Made by a program: the position numbers and the translations under genes | Origin: CAZEUZ01 sp964515805 | Lineage (GTDB): Bacteria; Pseudomonadota; Gammaproteobacteria; Pseudomonadales; Cellvibrionaceae | Direction: 5' to 3' | Assembly: GCA_964515805.1 (NCBI GenBank) | Contig: CAZEUZ010000191.1 | Span: 1-18,727, forward strand | DNA: 18,727 bases | Shown here: one piece after another, positions 1 to 8,059 of the stretch | Layout of the letters: the number at the start of each line of letters is the position of its first letter | How positions within the stretch are numbered: the first letter of the stretch is position 1 | Notes under the pieces: model-generated | Database searches by the model: none | Told to the model about the DNA's origin: nothing | Seen by the model: only the letters and a program-made list of their open reading frames with translations

Positions 1-219
1 GCCATGTCTATTGGCATATTGCTAGGGCGTAAACCTATTGCAGGTTCTTGCGGTGGTGTCGGCGCAGCCCTTGGTGAAAAAGACTACAGCTGTGATATTT
101 GTGGCGATGATCCTCAACGCTGTGAGCAACAACGAGACTTGAAAATACAAAATCAACAAATAAAAGAAGAGAGTCTTGCTTATGATGCAACCGATGCAAC
201 AAAAACCCGCTACCGGTAG
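1..219 (+). CDS. nqrM: NqrM-like Na+-NQR maturation protein, 3' part only
   Basis: The frame is open from the first base of the window, so the ATG at 4 is probably internal and the true start lies upstream. The visible part begins at the end of a hydrophobic segment (AMSIGILLGRKPI), followed by GSCGG and a Cys-rich tail (YSCDICGDDPQRCE) with four cysteines in all. This matches the NqrM (DUF539) family, a small single-helix membrane protein. Family knowledge: NqrM is needed to mature the Na+-translocating NADH:quinone oxidoreductase, probably by delivering iron to the Cys4 iron centre between NqrD and NqrE. The gene usually follows nqrABCDEF and apbE, so an nqr operon is expected just left of the window (inference). 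The hydrophilic tail after the cysteines (about 30 residues, rich in Q, K and D) is unremarkable. Confidence 0.85.
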   Translation, partial: AMSIGILLGRKPIAGSCGGVGAALGEKDYSCDICGDDPQRCEQQRDLKIQNQQIKEESLAYDATDATKTRYR

Positions 220-322
220 AAACTAAAAATCAATCAGAGGCAGGATAACTCGTGTTAATATCCTTAAGCTGCAAAAAATATCCTAATTAATAACATAAAT
301 TAAAATATCAGGAGAGTTGGAC

Positions 323-1168
323 ATGTTTGAATCTTTAAATAATTTACCTATCGTGGTTTTGATAATTCTATGTTTTGCCGTCATTGTCGCTGGGCATTGG
401 TTGGCAAAAGGTTGGACGGCATTGATTAAACAGACTCTGAAAGGATCATTGAGGTCACTTTTTCTATATTACGGAAAAGTTTTTTTCAGAGCTGGCAGCT
501 GGGTCGTAGTTATTATGATTATTCCGTGGTCTTCTTTCAATATAGGTGAAGGGCTGGTCGCATTTTTCGGTTTAATCATTGGTATGGTGGTATCCAGGTT
601 AGACAATTTACTCGCTGCTTTGACAGGTGGAGCGGCAATGGCAAGACTTGATGAAACCATCGAAGTGGATGGCGAAGTCATCAAAGTTAAAAGCAAAGGC
701 CTGCATCGTCTGAAGGGCAGGACCTTGGATGGCAAACATGTCACTGTTGGCTACGCGCAGCTTGCTGGATCGACTTTTATTAACTGGACGCGTTGTCCTT
801 ATACTCGCGGCCAAATAGATGTTCATGTGGATGATCCCGAACATGATATCGATGCTGTCTATGAGGCGATAGATGATGTTATTAAGCCCAATGGTGAATA
901 TGATCCCGACTACTCTCTTTTACCCGGTAAAGAGAAAGGCAAAGAAGGTGATACGGAACCAAAATATGCCTTTAAAGGTTATCTAGGGCAGGAGCCCAAC
1001 AGCCATGGATACAGGGTCTATTTCTTTACTCCATACATCGATAACCACGCTGTAGTGAAACATCAACTGCAAGAGGCCATTCTCCGCTCCTGCACTAAAC
1101 GTGGCATTAGCCTAGGACAGACTGGCAACTTAAGTGCGAGCAACTTTAAGGTACAAATTGACAAATAA
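323..1168 (+). CDS. Small MscS-like membrane protein
   Basis: About 281 residues from the ATG at 323, which has a good ribosome binding site (GGAGAG at 311-316, spacing 6). A TTG six bases upstream is in frame but overlaps that site, so ATG is preferred. There is a hydrophobic helix at about residues 7-28 and further hydrophobic stretches at about 55-95, the last rich in Gly and Ala. Then comes a segment resembling the MscS pore-to-beta junction: RLDETIEVDGEVIKV, followed by GRTLDGKHVTVGYAQL. The MscS family has the same order (GD.I.V.G..G.V, then RT.DG..V.IPN..L). The C-terminal region (about 160-281) is soluble and alpha/beta-like. Likely role: a mechanosensitive or small-solute channel of the inner membrane. 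It is convergent with the recombinase gene, with only 12 bp between the stops. The family call rests on the beta-domain motif; the channel function is inferred. Confidence 0.7.
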   Translation: MFESLNNLPIVVLIILCFAVIVAGHWLAKGWTALIKQTLKGSLRSLFLYYGKVFFRAGSWVVVIMIIPWSSFNIGEGLVAFFGLIIGMVVSRLDNLLAALTGGAAMARLDETIEVDGEVIKVKSKGLHRLKGRTLDGKHVTVGYAQLAGSTFINWTRCPYTRGQIDVHVDDPEHDIDAVYEAIDDVIKPNGEYDPDYSLLPGKEKGKEGDTEPKYAFKGYLGQEPNSHGYRVYFFTPYIDNHAVVKHQLQEAILRSCTKRGISLGQTGNLSASNFKVQIDK

Positions 1169-1180
1169 CTTAGAGTTTCC

Positions 1181-2437
1181 TTAAAGATCGAGATCTCTGA
1201 CACGCTTCTTCTTTCCCGAAGCGTGTCGTTCTCGCAAGTCAGAATCAATATAACGGTCTGTAGTAGCCATGCTGGCATGGCCCGCGTCGTCTCGTACATG
1301 TTCCCTAGGCCTAAATTTAACGTCTTCCGATATTCCCGTGTGACGCAACCAGTGTACAGTTGCCATCCTTAAATCATAGGCGTCTTCTTCTAATCCATCA
1401 TTTCTCATGCGCTCATAGGCAGCGTCGAAACAGTCCTGTACTATGCGGCGAATATGGCGGGTGCTAGTCACTGCGCCTCTGCCTTTTTGCTTGGGCACGA
1501 TGGGTGTCTGTTCACCGAGAGCGGGGTAGGGAGACAGACCCCGGTATTTGCGATAGCGTTTCAGCGCCTGCAGCATATCATTACAGACCGTGATACTACG
1601 GTTTTTATTGCCTTTACCGGTCACCGAAAACCACCAGTTACCGTCGTGGTCTCTAGTAAAATCGCCCATTACTGGCGCCGAACGCTCATCGACAACCAGT
1701 TCAGAAATGCGTAGGTACATAGCAAACAGGCAGTTGACAACGAACAGGGTGCGCTCATGTTCCTGCGGGTTGTTTTCCGCCATTTGCTCGGCGGTTTCCA
1801 GCACATAATCCCACTGGATATTACTGATCCGCCGGACCGCCGGTTTAAGTTGATCCCTACGGATAAACTTACTTTTCTGTTTAATCAGCGCAACCGGATT
1901 TAATTCGATCAAGCCTTCCTGAATCAGGTATTCATAAAAAGAAGACAGCACGGTGAAGGTTGCCCTGATAGCCGGCTGAGAGGGATAAAATTGTTTGGGG
2001 TCGATTTCAATACCCTGGCGAAAATCCGTTTTAGATACACTGGCGACAAATGGCCGCCAGTCTTCATTGGGTACGCGCACGCCTTGTTTTAGCTTGAATC
2101 TGGCCACATTTTTCGTGCCTATCCACGCCATTGGCGGGCTGGAGCAAAACTGAATAAATTCCTCAATATGCTCACGCTTTAGTTGCATAACCGATAATTC
2201 CGCAATCCGCCAACACCATTGCAGTAGCCGTTCAATTTCTCGCCGATAACTGTTGTATGTGGCCGTACTGCCGTTGTAGCTGTAGAGAAACTTGAGCGCA
2301 TACTCTAAATCGGTATCAGCCGACGGAATCGTTTTCTCTAAATAAGACTTAGCAGAAAATGATTTTTGCTTGAATGGATTCTCTAGGTAAGCGAGATTAT
2401 CGATAATAGGTTTTGGATTTTTTTGTTTTAAATTCAT
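1181..2437 (-). CDS. Tyrosine recombinase / phage-type integrase
   Basis: 418 residues. The N-terminal half (about 40-180) is the helical core-binding domain and the C-terminal half is the catalytic domain. The full catalytic set is visible: Arg243 in YLRISEL, Lys275 in TGKGNKNR, His362/Arg365/His366 in HWLRHTGIS, His387 in GHASMATTDRY, and the nucleophile Tyr396. The protein should therefore be active in DNA strand exchange through a 3'-phosphotyrosine intermediate. The basic tail (GKKKRVRDLDL) is typical of a C-terminal swap helix or DNA contact. It starts at the complement of 2435-2437; no strong Shine-Dalgarno is visible. The ATPase gene lies 117 bp upstream on the same strand. No excisionase, relaxase, other phage gene or tRNA is seen, so it is either a solitary integrase, a remnant of an element, or one end of an element outside the window. 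Its target is unknown. Confidence 0.92.
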   Translation of the reverse strand: MNLKQKNPKPIIDNLAYLENPFKQKSFSAKSYLEKTIPSADTDLEYALKFLYSYNGSTATYNSYRREIERLLQWCWRIAELSVMQLKREHIEEFIQFCSSPPMAWIGTKNVARFKLKQGVRVPNEDWRPFVASVSKTDFRQGIEIDPKQFYPSQPAIRATFTVLSSFYEYLIQEGLIELNPVALIKQKSKFIRRDQLKPAVRRISNIQWDYVLETAEQMAENNPQEHERTLFVVNCLFAMYLRISELVVDERSAPVMGDFTRDHDGNWWFSVTGKGNKNRSITVCNDMLQALKRYRKYRGLSPYPALGEQTPIVPKQKGRGAVTSTRHIRRIVQDCFDAAYERMRNDGLEEDAYDLRMATVHWLRHTGISEDVKFRPREHVRDDAGHASMATTDRYIDSDLRERHASGKKKRVRDLDL

Positions 2438-2521
2438 TAATTTATAAACTAAAAATAATGTTATTTATTAAGTATGATGTGTGTAATTTAATGAGGCGCC
2501 ATTAAGATCCCCTATTTGTAG

Positions 2522-2534
2522 GCATTTAAAATGC
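2522..2534. repeat. Inverted repeat GCATTT-A-AAATGC
   Basis: A perfect 6-bp inverted repeat around a single central base, in the 117-bp gap between the ATPase and recombinase genes. It could be part of a recombinase binding site or the weak stem of a terminator, but there is no T-run of the right kind and no second copy was noticed. The gap also holds the near-palindrome AATGAGGCGCCATT at about 2490-2503. Function is unassigned. Confidence 0.3.
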
Positions 2535-2554
2535 AGGTTAAAGAGATTCTAGCT

Positions 2555-3787
2555 TCAATTATCTGCCCACAATGCCTGTATTGGCACGGCCATAAATCCT
2601 CTATTAAATGATAATGATCGCTCCCCATCATATAACACGTAACCGGCAATGAATTTAGATGTTTGCTGTCTTTTGAAGCGTTTTAAGCCTCTAAAGTCTG
2701 CTTCATTAACGGATGCCGCTAACTTTACCTCTATACCTATTAAGTCCCCGTCATTATTCTGAATAATAATATCGACTTCATACTGATCTTTATCTCGATA
2801 ATGAAAAAATTGTAGTGTTTCGTCATACCATGTTGCTTGCCTTAATAGTTCATTGAAAACAAAAGTCTCAGTTATTTGTCCCATAGTGCTTCTGTCTTTC
2901 GTCAACTGGGCTTTATTGAAGCCAGAGAGAGAACAAAGTAAACCAGAGTCCGATAAATGCAGTTTTGGCGATTTAATCAGCCGCTTATTGCAATTGCTGA
3001 ACCATGGAGGCAGTTCGTCAATTAAAAAAAGCTGCTTTAGCAAATAAATATAGCGCCTTGTTGTTTTTACATCAAAGTTAAAGCCTTTGTTTAGTTTTGA
3101 AATATTGACTAAGCTAGCTGTATTATTGGCGATACGCTGAAGTAATTTGGGGATGTCATCGCCATATTGGATATTTGAAACAGCGGCGATATCCCGCTGG
3201 GTCATCACTGATATATAGTTGCTGTACCACGCATGCCTCCTGCGCACACTCTCTCTTTGCAGTGGTTCAGGGAACCCGCCTGAAATAACACGATCAAATA
3301 GCGCGTCACCAAGACGATGTGAAAAGTTAGCTTGCAACGTTTTTTGAAAGGCGTGATGTAAAAATTGATTTTGACTACTCTCTATTTCAGTTTGAGTCAA
3401 TGGCCTTAAATTAATAATTTCTACTCTTCCTGCTAATGATTCTGTCAATCGAGGAGTCGCCAGAATATTCGCGGATCCTGTCAACAAAAACCGGCCAGGT
3501 AACCTGTTTTTATCGACCACTAATTTAATACTTGGAAATATTTCAGGTACCCGCTGTACCTCATCTAAAATACAATAGTTTGGCAGCTCTTCAATATATC
3601 CGCGAGGATCATTTTTAGCAGCGATTAATTCAGTATCATCATCAAATGTAATATATTGATATTTTTTGTCTCCGACGTCTAATGCTAACGTGGTCTTACC
3701 TGATTGCCTAGGGCCATGAAGTATCACTACAGGCGTATCCTGCATAGCTTCTTGTAGATGCGATTTGGCGTAACGTGGGTATAGCAT
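2555..3787 (-). CDS. AAA_14 / DUF4143 family ATPase
   Basis: 410 residues. The N-terminal P-loop domain has Walker A GPRQSGKT (25-32), Walker B YCILDEVQ (Asp75-Glu76) and a sensor-type LLTGSAN (101-107). The C-terminal DUF4143 part has a winged-helix-like middle region (about 215-260) and a PD-(D/E)xK-like core: YEVDII (Asp339) followed by GIEVKLA (Glu353, Lys355). This order is characteristic of the large prokaryotic AAA_14-DUF4143 family, whose cellular role is mostly unknown. The start at the complement of 3785-3787 is supported by a strong ribosome binding site on the minus strand (AAAAGGAT, spacing about 5). The promoter predicted upstream overlaps the 23-bp tandem repeats, so repression through those repeats is likely (inference). 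It is divergent from the secretion operon, and nothing ties it functionally to that operon. Confidence 0.9.
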   Translation of the reverse strand: MLYPRYAKSHLQEAMQDTPVVILHGPRQSGKTTLALDVGDKKYQYITFDDDTELIAAKNDPRGYIEELPNYCILDEVQRVPEIFPSIKLVVDKNRLPGRFLLTGSANILATPRLTESLAGRVEIINLRPLTQTEIESSQNQFLHHAFQKTLQANFSHRLGDALFDRVISGGFPEPLQRESVRRRHAWYSNYISVMTQRDIAAVSNIQYGDDIPKLLQRIANNTASLVNISKLNKGFNFDVKTTRRYIYLLKQLFLIDELPPWFSNCNKRLIKSPKLHLSDSGLLCSLSGFNKAQLTKDRSTMGQITETFVFNELLRQATWYDETLQFFHYRDKDQYEVDIIIQNNDGDLIGIEVKLAASVNEADFRGLKRFKRQQTSKFIAGYVLYDGERSLSFNRGFMAVPIQALWADN

Positions 3788-3801
3788 ACAATCCTTTTTG
3801 T

Positions 3802-3906
3802 CGTCTAATATGGAATAACTATACCGTCTAATATGAAATTAGTAAATCGGCTAATATGGAATTAGTAAGTCGGCTAATATGGAATTAGTAGGTCGTCTAA
3901 TAGGGA
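3802..3906. repeat. 23-bp tandem repeat, about 4.5 units, with internal dyads
   Basis: Units begin at 3802, 3825, 3848, 3871 and 3894 (the last is partial). Each starts C-G-T/G-CTAATA and spans exactly 23 bp. Units 2, 3 and 4 contain the perfect inverted repeat CTAAT-N5-ATTAG; units 1 and 5 carry it only in degraded form. A 23-bp period is slightly more than two helical turns, so dyads would fall on roughly the same DNA face. The array sits 15 bp upstream of the ATPase start and within the region shared with the divergent secretion operon. It looks like a multi-copy operator for a dimeric repressor. It is not a CRISPR array, because there are no spacers. Confidence 0.85.
3818..3846 (-). promoter_or_regulatory. 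Predicted sigma-70-type promoter of the ATPase gene
   Basis: Read on the minus strand, a -35-like TTTACT (complement of 3841-3846) is followed after exactly 17 bp by a -10-like TATAGT (complement of 3818-3823). The predicted transcript would start about 20-25 bases before the ATPase ATG. The dyad of repeat unit 2 (3828-3842) lies between the two boxes, so a protein bound there would block RNA polymerase. Box matches are 4/6 and 5/6; the call is a prediction from sequence only. Confidence 0.45.
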
Positions 3907-3946
3907 TTTTTTGATCATATTATTATCGTAACTAAATTTTTCTACT

Positions 3947-3975
3947 CTGACATTGTAAAATAGCGTCATTAGTAT
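3947..3975 (+). promoter_or_regulatory. Possible sigma-70-type promoter of the secretion operon
   Basis: CTGACA (3947-3952, 5/6 to the -35 consensus) is followed after 17 bp by TAGTAT (3970-3975, 4/6 to the -10). It lies about 70 bp before the first operon gene and downstream of the 23-bp repeats. The -10 match is weak and the region is AT-rich, so chance matches are easy to find here. Confidence 0.3.
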
Positions 3976-4042
3976 TACATTAATGCACTTTAGTTATTCA
4001 GCACAAATACAGCCAAAATAAAGGATAATTATTAGGTAACAT

Positions 4043-5899
4043 ATGGACGTTAACGATTCTGGTAACGATAACCAAAACCCTGGCGTCATTAAAATCGATA
4101 ACAATGGCGCAGATTCATGGCAACAATTAAAAGACAGTATTGACAGCAAAGTTTTCGCCCAGGCCTGGGTGCAGACACAGGCTGAAATTATCGGATCAGC
4201 GATAAAATCAGGTGTAGTTATTTTGGGCACGCCCGAACAAGAGGCGTTTAAACCTTACGCTGTCTGGCCCGATAGATCAGCGGTTACTGAACAACTTATC
4301 TCTGCAATAGAGTCTGTCGTCAATAATCAACAGCAGGGCAGTCAAATTATTGAGGGCAAGCAGACCATTTGTATTGCCTGCCCGGTGTTCGTCTACCAGC
4401 AGTTTTGTGGGGCCTTTGCCTTTGAGGTCGATGCCGTTCCTGAGCAGGCGCTCAATCGCATTGTCTCTCAACTCGAATGGGGCGCGGGTTGGTTGGAAAC
4501 CAATATTCACCGCAATAAGTACACGGCTTCTGACCGCCTAGCTATTGTTTTGGAGCTGATTGCCACCAGTGTTTATTACGAAGGTTTCCAGGCAGCGGCT
4601 ACCGCAGTGGCGACGGAGTTGGCCAACGTGCTCAATTGTGAGCGCGTTGCCATTGGTTTTTTACGCGGCAAACATTCACAGTTGCGGGCGTTGTCTCACA
4701 GCGCCACATTCAATAAGAAAACCAATATGGTGCGTCGCATCGAAGCGGCTATGGATGAAGCTATCGACCAACATACTACCACGGTTTTTCCACCGCTAAA
4801 AGATAGCCCCGTACAGGTGACCCGTGCCCACCAAGCACTCTCCTCCGATCACGACACTAGCAGTATTTGCACGGTGCCACTGACTGCCGAAGAGCGTCTA
4901 TTCGGTGCGATTACTTTGGAGCGCGCATCAGATCAGCCCTTTGATCCGGCGACTATCAAACTGTGTCAACATGCGGCTTCTCTAATCGGTCCCCTGTTGG
5001 AAATGAAGGACAAAGACGACCGCTGGATTGTGCGGAAAGTTATCGATAGTGCTGCACAGCTGTTGAAAAAAATATTTGGTGCGAGACACTTTGGCTTAAA
5101 GTTGACATTTATCATCCTGACGTCAGTGGTGCTGTTTTTTACTTACACCAAAGGCGACTACCGCATCACCGCTGATGCGCGCCTGGAAGGGACTATACAG
5201 CGATCCATTGCCGCGCCCGTTGCTGGGTACATCGTGGAGTCCAATGCGCGGGCAGGTGACATTGTTCGTCAAGGCAGTACGCTGTTTACCCTCGATGATA
5301 AAGATTTACGTCTGGAACGCTTAAAATGGGTCAGTCAAAAATTAAAGAGCACCCGTGAGTTTAACGAAGCAATTGCTGAAGGCAACCGTGCCAGAGCTAG
5401 GGTATTGAGTGCCCAAATAGAGCAGGCGGAAGCTGAGATAGCCGTGCTCGATGAGCAGTTGGCCCGCACAGTCGTCAAGGCACCATTTGATGGTTTTGTT
5501 GTCAGTGGCGATTTAAGTCAATCGCTGGGTTCACCAGTAGAGCGTGGCGACACCTTGTTTCAAGTGGCACCACTCGATTCCTACCGGGTCATTTTGGAAA
5601 CCGATGAGCGCGATATTGCCGATGTGGAAGTCGGGCAGAGCGGCCGCTTGGCATTGACCAGTATGCCGGACGATATACTTACGGTACGCATCGAAAAAAT
5701 CACACCCATTGCCACTGCAGAAGAGGGGCGCAATTATTTCCGCGTTGAAAGCGTCCTCGAAGGCGAGTCTAACGAACTGCTTCGCCCGGGCATGGAAGGG
5801 GTCGGTAAAATTTATGTCGGCGAGCGCAAATTGATTTGGATTTGGACCTACAAAATCCTGCACGGTATACGCATGTTCTTTTGGTCTTGGTGGCCGTAG
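4043..5899 (+). CDS. GAF-domain / HlyD-type membrane fusion protein
   Basis: 618 residues, first gene of the operon. Residues about 30-150 are soluble and look like a diverged GAF-type domain. Residues about 165-320 resemble a canonical GAF domain (for example CERVAIGFLRG, then SSICTVPLTAEERLFGAITLE near its end). One hydrophobic helix follows at about 350-367. The rest is a HlyD-type adaptor: a lipoyl-like half (IAAPVAGYIVES at about 389-400), a coiled coil (about 420-475), the second lipoyl half (VVKAPFDGFVVSGD at about 477-490) and a beta-barrel. The C-terminus is aromatic and amphipathic (ends RMFFWSWWP). The predicted topology puts GAF in the cytosol and the adaptor in the periplasm. Fusing a sensory GAF domain to an adaptor is unusual and may let a small ligand or a partner control assembly of the exporter (inference). 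The start has a modest site (AGG at 4034-4036). The next gene begins 9 bp after the stop. Confidence 0.85.
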   Translation: MDVNDSGNDNQNPGVIKIDNNGADSWQQLKDSIDSKVFAQAWVQTQAEIIGSAIKSGVVILGTPEQEAFKPYAVWPDRSAVTEQLISAIESVVNNQQQGSQIIEGKQTICIACPVFVYQQFCGAFAFEVDAVPEQALNRIVSQLEWGAGWLETNIHRNKYTASDRLAIVLELIATSVYYEGFQAAATAVATELANVLNCERVAIGFLRGKHSQLRALSHSATFNKKTNMVRRIEAAMDEAIDQHTTTVFPPLKDSPVQVTRAHQALSSDHDTSSICTVPLTAEERLFGAITLERASDQPFDPATIKLCQHAASLIGPLLEMKDKDDRWIVRKVIDSAAQLLKKIFGARHFGLKLTFIILTSVVLFFTYTKGDYRITADARLEGTIQRSIAAPVAGYIVESNARAGDIVRQGSTLFTLDDKDLRLERLKWVSQKLKSTREFNEAIAEGNRARARVLSAQIEQAEAEIAVLDEQLARTVVKAPFDGFVVSGDLSQSLGSPVERGDTLFQVAPLDSYRVILETDERDIADVEVGQSGRLALTSMPDDILTVRIEKITPIATAEEGRNYFRVESVLEGESNELLRPGMEGVGKIYVGERKLIWIWTYKILHGIRMFFWSWWP

Positions 5900-5908
5900 G
5901 TCTGCGCT

Positions 5909-8059
5909 GTGTCCGACGCTCTATTCAGCCCATCCTGGTACCGTGTAGCAAACCTAAAGCCCAAATTGCGCCACCACGGTGAAGTACACCGCCACGATTA
6001 TCGTGGCAAAGTGTGGTTTGTATTGCAAGACCACGTGAGCGGGCGGTCACAGCGTTTTACGCCCCAGGCGTATCACTTTATCGGTCTGATGAACGGTCAG
6101 CGTAATGTCCAGGAATTGTGGGATATCGTCAACCAACAGGCTGGCGATCAGGCACCTACGCAAGACGATGTCATCCGTTTGCTTTCGCAACTGCACTCAA
6201 TGGATTTGTTAATTTGTGACGTCAGCCCCGACACACAGGAGCTGTTTCGCAGATCTCAACGTCAAAAACGCACACAGTTGAAACAGCGGTTGTGGTCACC
6301 ACTGGCAATTAGAATTCCGTTGATCGACCCCGATAAATTTCTGGAGCGCACGCTGCCGGTTGCGCGTCTCTTCCTCAATCGATACACGGCGTTGGTGTGG
6401 TTGATAACGGTTATCCTGGGTGCTGTATTCGCCATAGTGCACTGGAACGATTTAACTGAAAATGTGATCGATCGGGCACTGACACCACAAAACTTGCTGT
6501 TGCTGTGGTTTATTTACCCTGTAGTAAAGGCCTTTCATGAACTTGGGCATGCCTATCTGACCAAAAAATACGGCGGTGAAGTTCATGAAATAGGCATTAT
6601 GTTTTTGGTGTTTGTGCCGGTGCCTTATGTCGATGCGTCTTCCATTTGGGGGTTTCGCGACAAACGCAAACGCATGGCCGTCGGCGCCGCCGGTATTGCC
6701 GCCGAGATATTTCTCGGTTCTCTAGCGCTCTTTATTTGGCTGAGTGTTGAAATTGGCACTGTGCATGCCATTGCCTACAACGTAATGTTGATTAGCGGTA
6801 TCTCCACGCTGTTTTTTAACGGTAATCCGCTGTTGCGTTTCGATGGCTACTATGTACTCGCGGATGCGCTGGAAATTCCCAATTTGGGTAACCGATCCAC
6901 CAAGTATTTGGGCTATTTGTTTCAACGCTACCTGTTCGGTATCAAACAGGCAACTTCTCCGGCAGACAACTCGGGCGAACGGTTTTGGTTTGTGTTCTAC
7001 GGTATCGCCGCCTTCCTCTACCGTATGTTCATCATGTTTGTCATCATTTTATATGTGGGCGGCAAATTCTTTGCCATCGGTGTCATTCTCGCTATCTGGG
7101 CGGTGATTTCTCAAATGCTGATTCCGCTCGGCAAAAATATTTCATTTTTATTGACAAGCCCGAAAGTAAAACCAAAACGTCTGCGTTCAAATCTGGTGGC
7201 GGGCGGCTTGTTAGCCAGTATTTTGGTTTTGCTTTTTATGGTCCAAGCGCCTTATTGGACCAGAGTGGAGGGCGTTATTTGGCCTCCGGAACAATCAAAA
7301 ATCCGCGCCGGCGCCGACGGTTTTATCGACACCTTGTTGGTTGCTGATGGCAGCACAGTAAGGACTGGTGATCCGATTATTCAAGCCATTGATCCAATTG
7401 CCAAAGGCCGAGTGAAAGTACTTGAGGCCAGACTTGAACAACTCAATATTCAGCTGACAGCTGCACGTACAGTAGATCGTGTGCAAACAGGTATTATTCA
7501 AGAAGAATTGTATGTGGTTCAAGAAGATCTAAATCGTGCTCGCAAAAAACTCACTGAGTTGTTAATACGCAGTCCGGGTGATGGCTTATTGGTGATACCA
7601 CAGTCGCAACATCTGACGGGCCGTTTTGTTAGAAAGGGTGAAAGCATCGGTTTTGTCGTCGACCCTACCGATCAAGTGAAAGTGCGTGCCGTCGTGCCGC
7701 AAGATGATATTGGATTGATGCGTCAGGCAGTGTACGGCGTCGATGTGATTGCGGCCAACCATGCGGCCATCTCCTTCCCCGCGACCATACTCAGAGAAGT
7801 CCACGGAGGCAGCAATCAGCTACCCACTGCCGCGCTCGGCGACATGGGTGGCGGCAGTTTTGTGGTGTCACCAGCAGACAACCAGGGTTTAACAACGTTG
7901 GAAAGGGTCTTTGAGATAGAACTTGGTCTGCCGGACGAATCGCGATCACCGTACCTGGGTGGTCGGATTTATGTGCGCTTTGACCACGGTCACCAAAGCT
8001 TGGGTATGCAGATGTGGCTGCGTCTGCGTCAACTGTTTCTGAGGCGATTCAATGTTTAA
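5909..8059 (+). CDS. PqqD/RRE-like domain + M50 peptidase + HlyD-like region
   Basis: 716 residues from a GTG start, 9 bp after the previous stop. Residues about 15-105 resemble a PqqD-type winged helix (RiPP recognition element): conserved aromatic strands, then a helical part with TPQAYHFIGLMNGQRNVQEL and DDVIRLLSQLHSMDLL. A polytopic membrane domain follows (about 155-450). It has the M50 zinc site HELGH (210-214; His210, Glu211, His214) and, much later, NPLLRFDGYY (306-315; Asp312 as third ligand), so it appears catalytically intact. The C-terminal third is a HlyD-like adaptor: IRAGADGFIDTLLVADGSTV (465-484), a coiled coil (about 497-550) and the second lipoyl half (IRSPGDGLLVIP). The architecture matches proteins annotated as putative peptide zinc metalloproteases (YydH-like). 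It is likely the inner membrane core of the exporter; cargo recognition and processing are inferred. The 3' end overlaps the SecA-like gene. Confidence 0.88.
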   Translation: MSDALFSPSWYRVANLKPKLRHHGEVHRHDYRGKVWFVLQDHVSGRSQRFTPQAYHFIGLMNGQRNVQELWDIVNQQAGDQAPTQDDVIRLLSQLHSMDLLICDVSPDTQELFRRSQRQKRTQLKQRLWSPLAIRIPLIDPDKFLERTLPVARLFLNRYTALVWLITVILGAVFAIVHWNDLTENVIDRALTPQNLLLLWFIYPVVKAFHELGHAYLTKKYGGEVHEIGIMFLVFVPVPYVDASSIWGFRDKRKRMAVGAAGIAAEIFLGSLALFIWLSVEIGTVHAIAYNVMLISGISTLFFNGNPLLRFDGYYVLADALEIPNLGNRSTKYLGYLFQRYLFGIKQATSPADNSGERFWFVFYGIAAFLYRMFIMFVIILYVGGKFFAIGVILAIWAVISQMLIPLGKNISFLLTSPKVKPKRLRSNLVAGGLLASILVLLFMVQAPYWTRVEGVIWPPEQSKIRAGADGFIDTLLVADGSTVRTGDPIIQAIDPIAKGRVKVLEARLEQLNIQLTAARTVDRVQTGIIQEELYVVQEDLNRARKKLTELLIRSPGDGLLVIPQSQHLTGRFVRKGESIGFVVDPTDQVKVRAVVPQDDIGLMRQAVYGVDVIAANHAAISFPATILREVHGGSNQLPTAALGDMGGGSFVVSPADNQGLTTLERVFEIELGLPDESRSPYLGGRIYVRFDHGHQSLGMQMWLRLRQLFLRRFNV

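Noticed and set aside
1454..1808. Small plus-strand frames within the recombinase gene
   Set aside because: They lie fully inside a gene with intact catalytic motifs on the other strand and have no convincing ribosome binding site or family resemblance.
3802..3906. CRISPR array
   Set aside because: The 23-bp units follow each other directly with no unique spacers, and no cas genes are present.
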